Assembly: GCF_014698755.1 (NCBI RefSeq)
Contig: NZ_JACJTO010000001.1
Location: 159,785-223,784, forward strand
DNA: 64,000 nt
From: Aphanizomenon flos-aquae FACHB-1287
Lineage (GTDB): Bacteria; Cyanobacteriota; Cyanobacteriia; Cyanobacteriales; Nostocaceae
Direction: 5' to 3'
Part shown: positions 62,288 through 64,000 of the stretch, piece after piece
How positions within the stretch are numbered: the stretch's first letter is position 1
How the letters are laid out: the number at the start of each line of letters is the position of its first letter
Program-made: the position numbers and the translations under genes
Notes under the pieces: model-generated
Told to the model about the DNA's origin: nothing
What the model saw: the letters and a program-made list of their open reading frames with translations, nothing else
Databases searched by the model: none

Positions 62288-63340
62288 TTAATTTTGACAA
62301 TAATCAGGGTTCTCAGGTGGTAAATTTAGTTTTATCCTTAGTTCTGGATCATAACAGGCTTTTTCCCAGTTTTTTGCAGATTTGACTTGTTCAGCAGTTA
62401 GATTTTTAGCTTCAATAAAATTAGCACAAATATATTTTTCATAACTTGTAGCTTGATCAAAAACATCACCGCACATTATAGCATCTTTGAACTTTGTATC
62501 TTCTAGATCCGCTCCTTGAAAATTTGCTCCTTTAATTTTTGATTCCTTTAGATTAGCCTTATAAAGATGGGCTTTTTGAAATTTAGCTTGTTCAAGGTAT
62601 GCTTTTTGTAAATTAGCATCAATAAGATTGGTTTCTCGAAAATCTATTTTAGATAAAGAAGCATCATAAAAATTACTTTGATAAAGATTTGCTTTCCTTA
62701 AATTACTACATTTTTCTTGTGTACATTCCAATATTGCACGTTTAAAACTTGTCTGAGCCAGCTTGCCATTCTCTAATTTAATTCCGCTTAAATTAGCTCT
62801 ATCCAAAACTAAGTTCCATAATTCAACACCGTTTTCATTCAAGTCTTGTAAAGCTGAAATTCTTCCACCACTAACTTCTTTTCCAGCAGCATTATTAATG
62901 ATTGTCCAAGCTTGAAATTCTTTTTGTTTTTGCCTTTGTGGTGCTTCCCAATAATACTTTAATACTCCTGAAATCAAACTAATTAAAAGTCCTTTTTCTA
63001 CAATTATTATCAAAACTTTTTTAGCCAATTGTTTTTTAGGAAACTCTAGGAAATATCTTAACCATTCTTTGAAAACCCACGGTTTTTGTGGATATTGCGG
63101 AATATATTCTTTATTTGGCAGATATGTTTCATATAAACGACGGTAAGTTTCAGCAGATAAACCGGCTTTTTCTGCCTCTTTTTCTAACAATGCAAATTGA
63201 TATTCACGAGTTAAAGGATCAGAAATTTCTGCAATAATCAAAAATTTCTCTCGCAGTTCCTTAACTTCCGATATTTCTTGTAAATGTAAATGTTTGTCCA
63301 CTTGAGAACTATTCTGTTGTTTAGATTTATCTGTACTCAT
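62288..63340 (-). CDS. Membrane-anchored pentapeptide-repeat protein
   Basis: A 350-residue protein with an N-terminal helical part, one transmembrane segment (about 104-122, KKVLIIIVEKGLLISLISG), then pentapeptide repeats (about 175-300) of the A(D/N)LxX type: ANLSGIKLEN, ANLYQSNFYDAS, ANLQKAYLEQAKFQKAHLYK and ANFQGADLED. The repeats form a right-handed quadrilateral beta-helix, usually a binding scaffold. Function unknown. It is co-directional with the J-domain gene. Confidence 0.8.
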   Translation of the reverse strand: MSTDKSKQQNSSQVDKHLHLQEISEVKELREKFLIIAEISDPLTREYQFALLEKEAEKAGLSAETYRRLYETYLPNKEYIPQYPQKPWVFKEWLRYFLEFPKKQLAKKVLIIIVEKGLLISLISGVLKYYWEAPQRQKQKEFQAWTIINNAAGKEVSGGRISALQDLNENGVELWNLVLDRANLSGIKLENGKLAQTSFKRAILECTQEKCSNLRKANLYQSNFYDASLSKIDFRETNLIDANLQKAYLEQAKFQKAHLYKANLKESKIKGANFQGADLEDTKFKDAIMCGDVFDQATSYEKYICANFIEAKNLTAEQVKSAKNWEKACYDPELRIKLNLPPENPDYCQN

Positions 63341-63448
63341 TGCTCAAATATATCCTCGTGATTTTTTAAGACTATGCCAAAATTTTAAATGCTAAGAAAG
63401 ACGTTTTATAAAACGTCTCTACATTATTTTTCACTAGATATCTATTGA

Positions 63449-63841
63449 TTATGGAAAAAGTCTTCGACATCCTTTACAAATTTCTATTTCTCTCTGGGTA
63501 TTAGCATTACGACAAATATTATCACACTGCCTTTTTAAAGCAGCAAATACTATAGTTGAAGCCGTTGAACTTGAGGGTGCAGTAAAAGTAGCTAATATTA
63601 AAGTTGGACTACTTGTTTGTTGTTTGTCAGGAGTAGTAACTTCAAAATCAAATTTGTGATTACCAATACTGTTTGCTGTTGTGTGAAATTTATCATCTAT
63701 TTCTTCACCGCTTAGTAATTGCGATAAAAGTCGAATAGATGCTTCACCTCGTAAGATGGATTGTGTTAACTTTTTTGCTAACTCTTTATCCTCATCATTT
63801 AAATTATCCCATGCAGATGGTAGTAAAACTTTGTCCGTCAT
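63449..63841 (-). CDS. Small protein with C-terminal cysteine cluster, function unknown
   Basis: A 130-residue protein. The N-terminal half is helical (KELAKKLTQSILRGEAS), followed by a Ser/Thr-rich part. The C-terminus holds four cysteines (QCDNICRN, then EICKGCRRLF), a CxxxC and a CxxC that could bind zinc. I do not recognise the family. It has the same orientation as the pentapeptide and J-domain genes and could head that gene string. Confidence 0.6.
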   Translation of the reverse strand: MTDKVLLPSAWDNLNDEDKELAKKLTQSILRGEASIRLLSQLLSGEEIDDKFHTTANSIGNHKFDFEVTTPDKQQTSSPTLILATFTAPSSSTASTIVFAALKRQCDNICRNANTQREIEICKGCRRLFP

Positions 63842-64000
63842 AAGTGTAAATGTAACTAGAACAAATAAAATGTACCATAATCAGTATCAGAAATGTTGAA
63901 TGTCGTTACAAAACTTTACATATTTAAGTATACTAGTATTATCAAGGGTAAAAATGTCAACATTTCATAATATCTTCCATCCAATGAACATAACTGATTT

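Overview
This window looks like chromosomal DNA of a filamentous, heterocyst-forming cyanobacterium (Nostocales, Anabaena/Dolichospermum-like). The support is mixed. The base composition is AT-rich, and many copies of the HIP1 octamer GCGATCGC lie in the core genes. There are seven-base tandem repeats of the ACAACTG type. Recognisable genes include PcyA (phycocyanobilin synthesis), two DevBCA exporter operons (family of the heterocyst glycolipid exporter), a Mo-nitrogenase C-terminal family protein, AgrE/ArgZ (arginine breakdown linked to cyanophycin use), and PcxA/CemA. No assignment to a species is possible from the sequence alone.

Layout. 1-1772: convergent restriction endonuclease candidate (cut by the window edge) and DNA methyltransferase. 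1993-6849: pcyA and the first devBCA operon. 6894-14212: a conserved membrane-anchored protein, a Mo-nitrogenase-family protein, a cupin, NUDIX, DUF3531 and TPR proteins, an ABC ATPase, rsmG and ribF. 14483-16506: accessory module A, an AAA/ABC-type ATPase overlapping a PD-(D/E)XK-like protein. 16538-36605: mostly housekeeping genes (MoxR ATPase, rsmH, rpe, subtilase, trmJ, tRNA-Leu, murA, tamB, murQ, photolyase, dihydroorotase-like, PHP, purM) with a relic of a type ISP restriction enzyme at about 24.1-24.5 kb. 36726-39654: a deoxypyrimidine cluster with a fused thymidylate synthase, a one-TM microprotein, a deoxyribosyltransferase-like protein and a dCMP deaminase. 39690-43299: a second devBCA operon flanked by 188-bp direct repeats. 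43478-49912: pcxA, a RecB/AddB-like P-loop protein, a double-glycine-leader peptide and agrE. 50252-53460: accessory module B, a tight operon with an HNH protein, a ribbon-helix-helix-like protein, an ATPase and a PD-(D/E)XK-like protein. Its right end abuts a truncated, frameshifted SPFH gene. 54408-60188: cobA, cbiX, a CAP protein, HpnI-like glycosyltransferase, a cyclic-peptide-type ABC exporter and DUF2237. 60213-63841: an accessory tail with an EndoU-like secreted protein, a J-domain coiled-coil protein, a pentapeptide-repeat membrane protein and a Cys-rich small protein.

The best candidates for an undescribed system are modules A and B. They are two separate but architecturally parallel ATPase plus nuclease-like gene pairs, with overlapping reading frames and no HIP1 site seen. 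In overall layout they resemble ATPase-nuclease phage defence systems such as Septu, PARIS and Gabija, but the visible domains do not match any of these exactly. The deoxypyrimidine cluster, the GG-leader peptide and the EndoU-like protein are secondary candidates. All functional statements come from reading motifs by eye; no database search was run.
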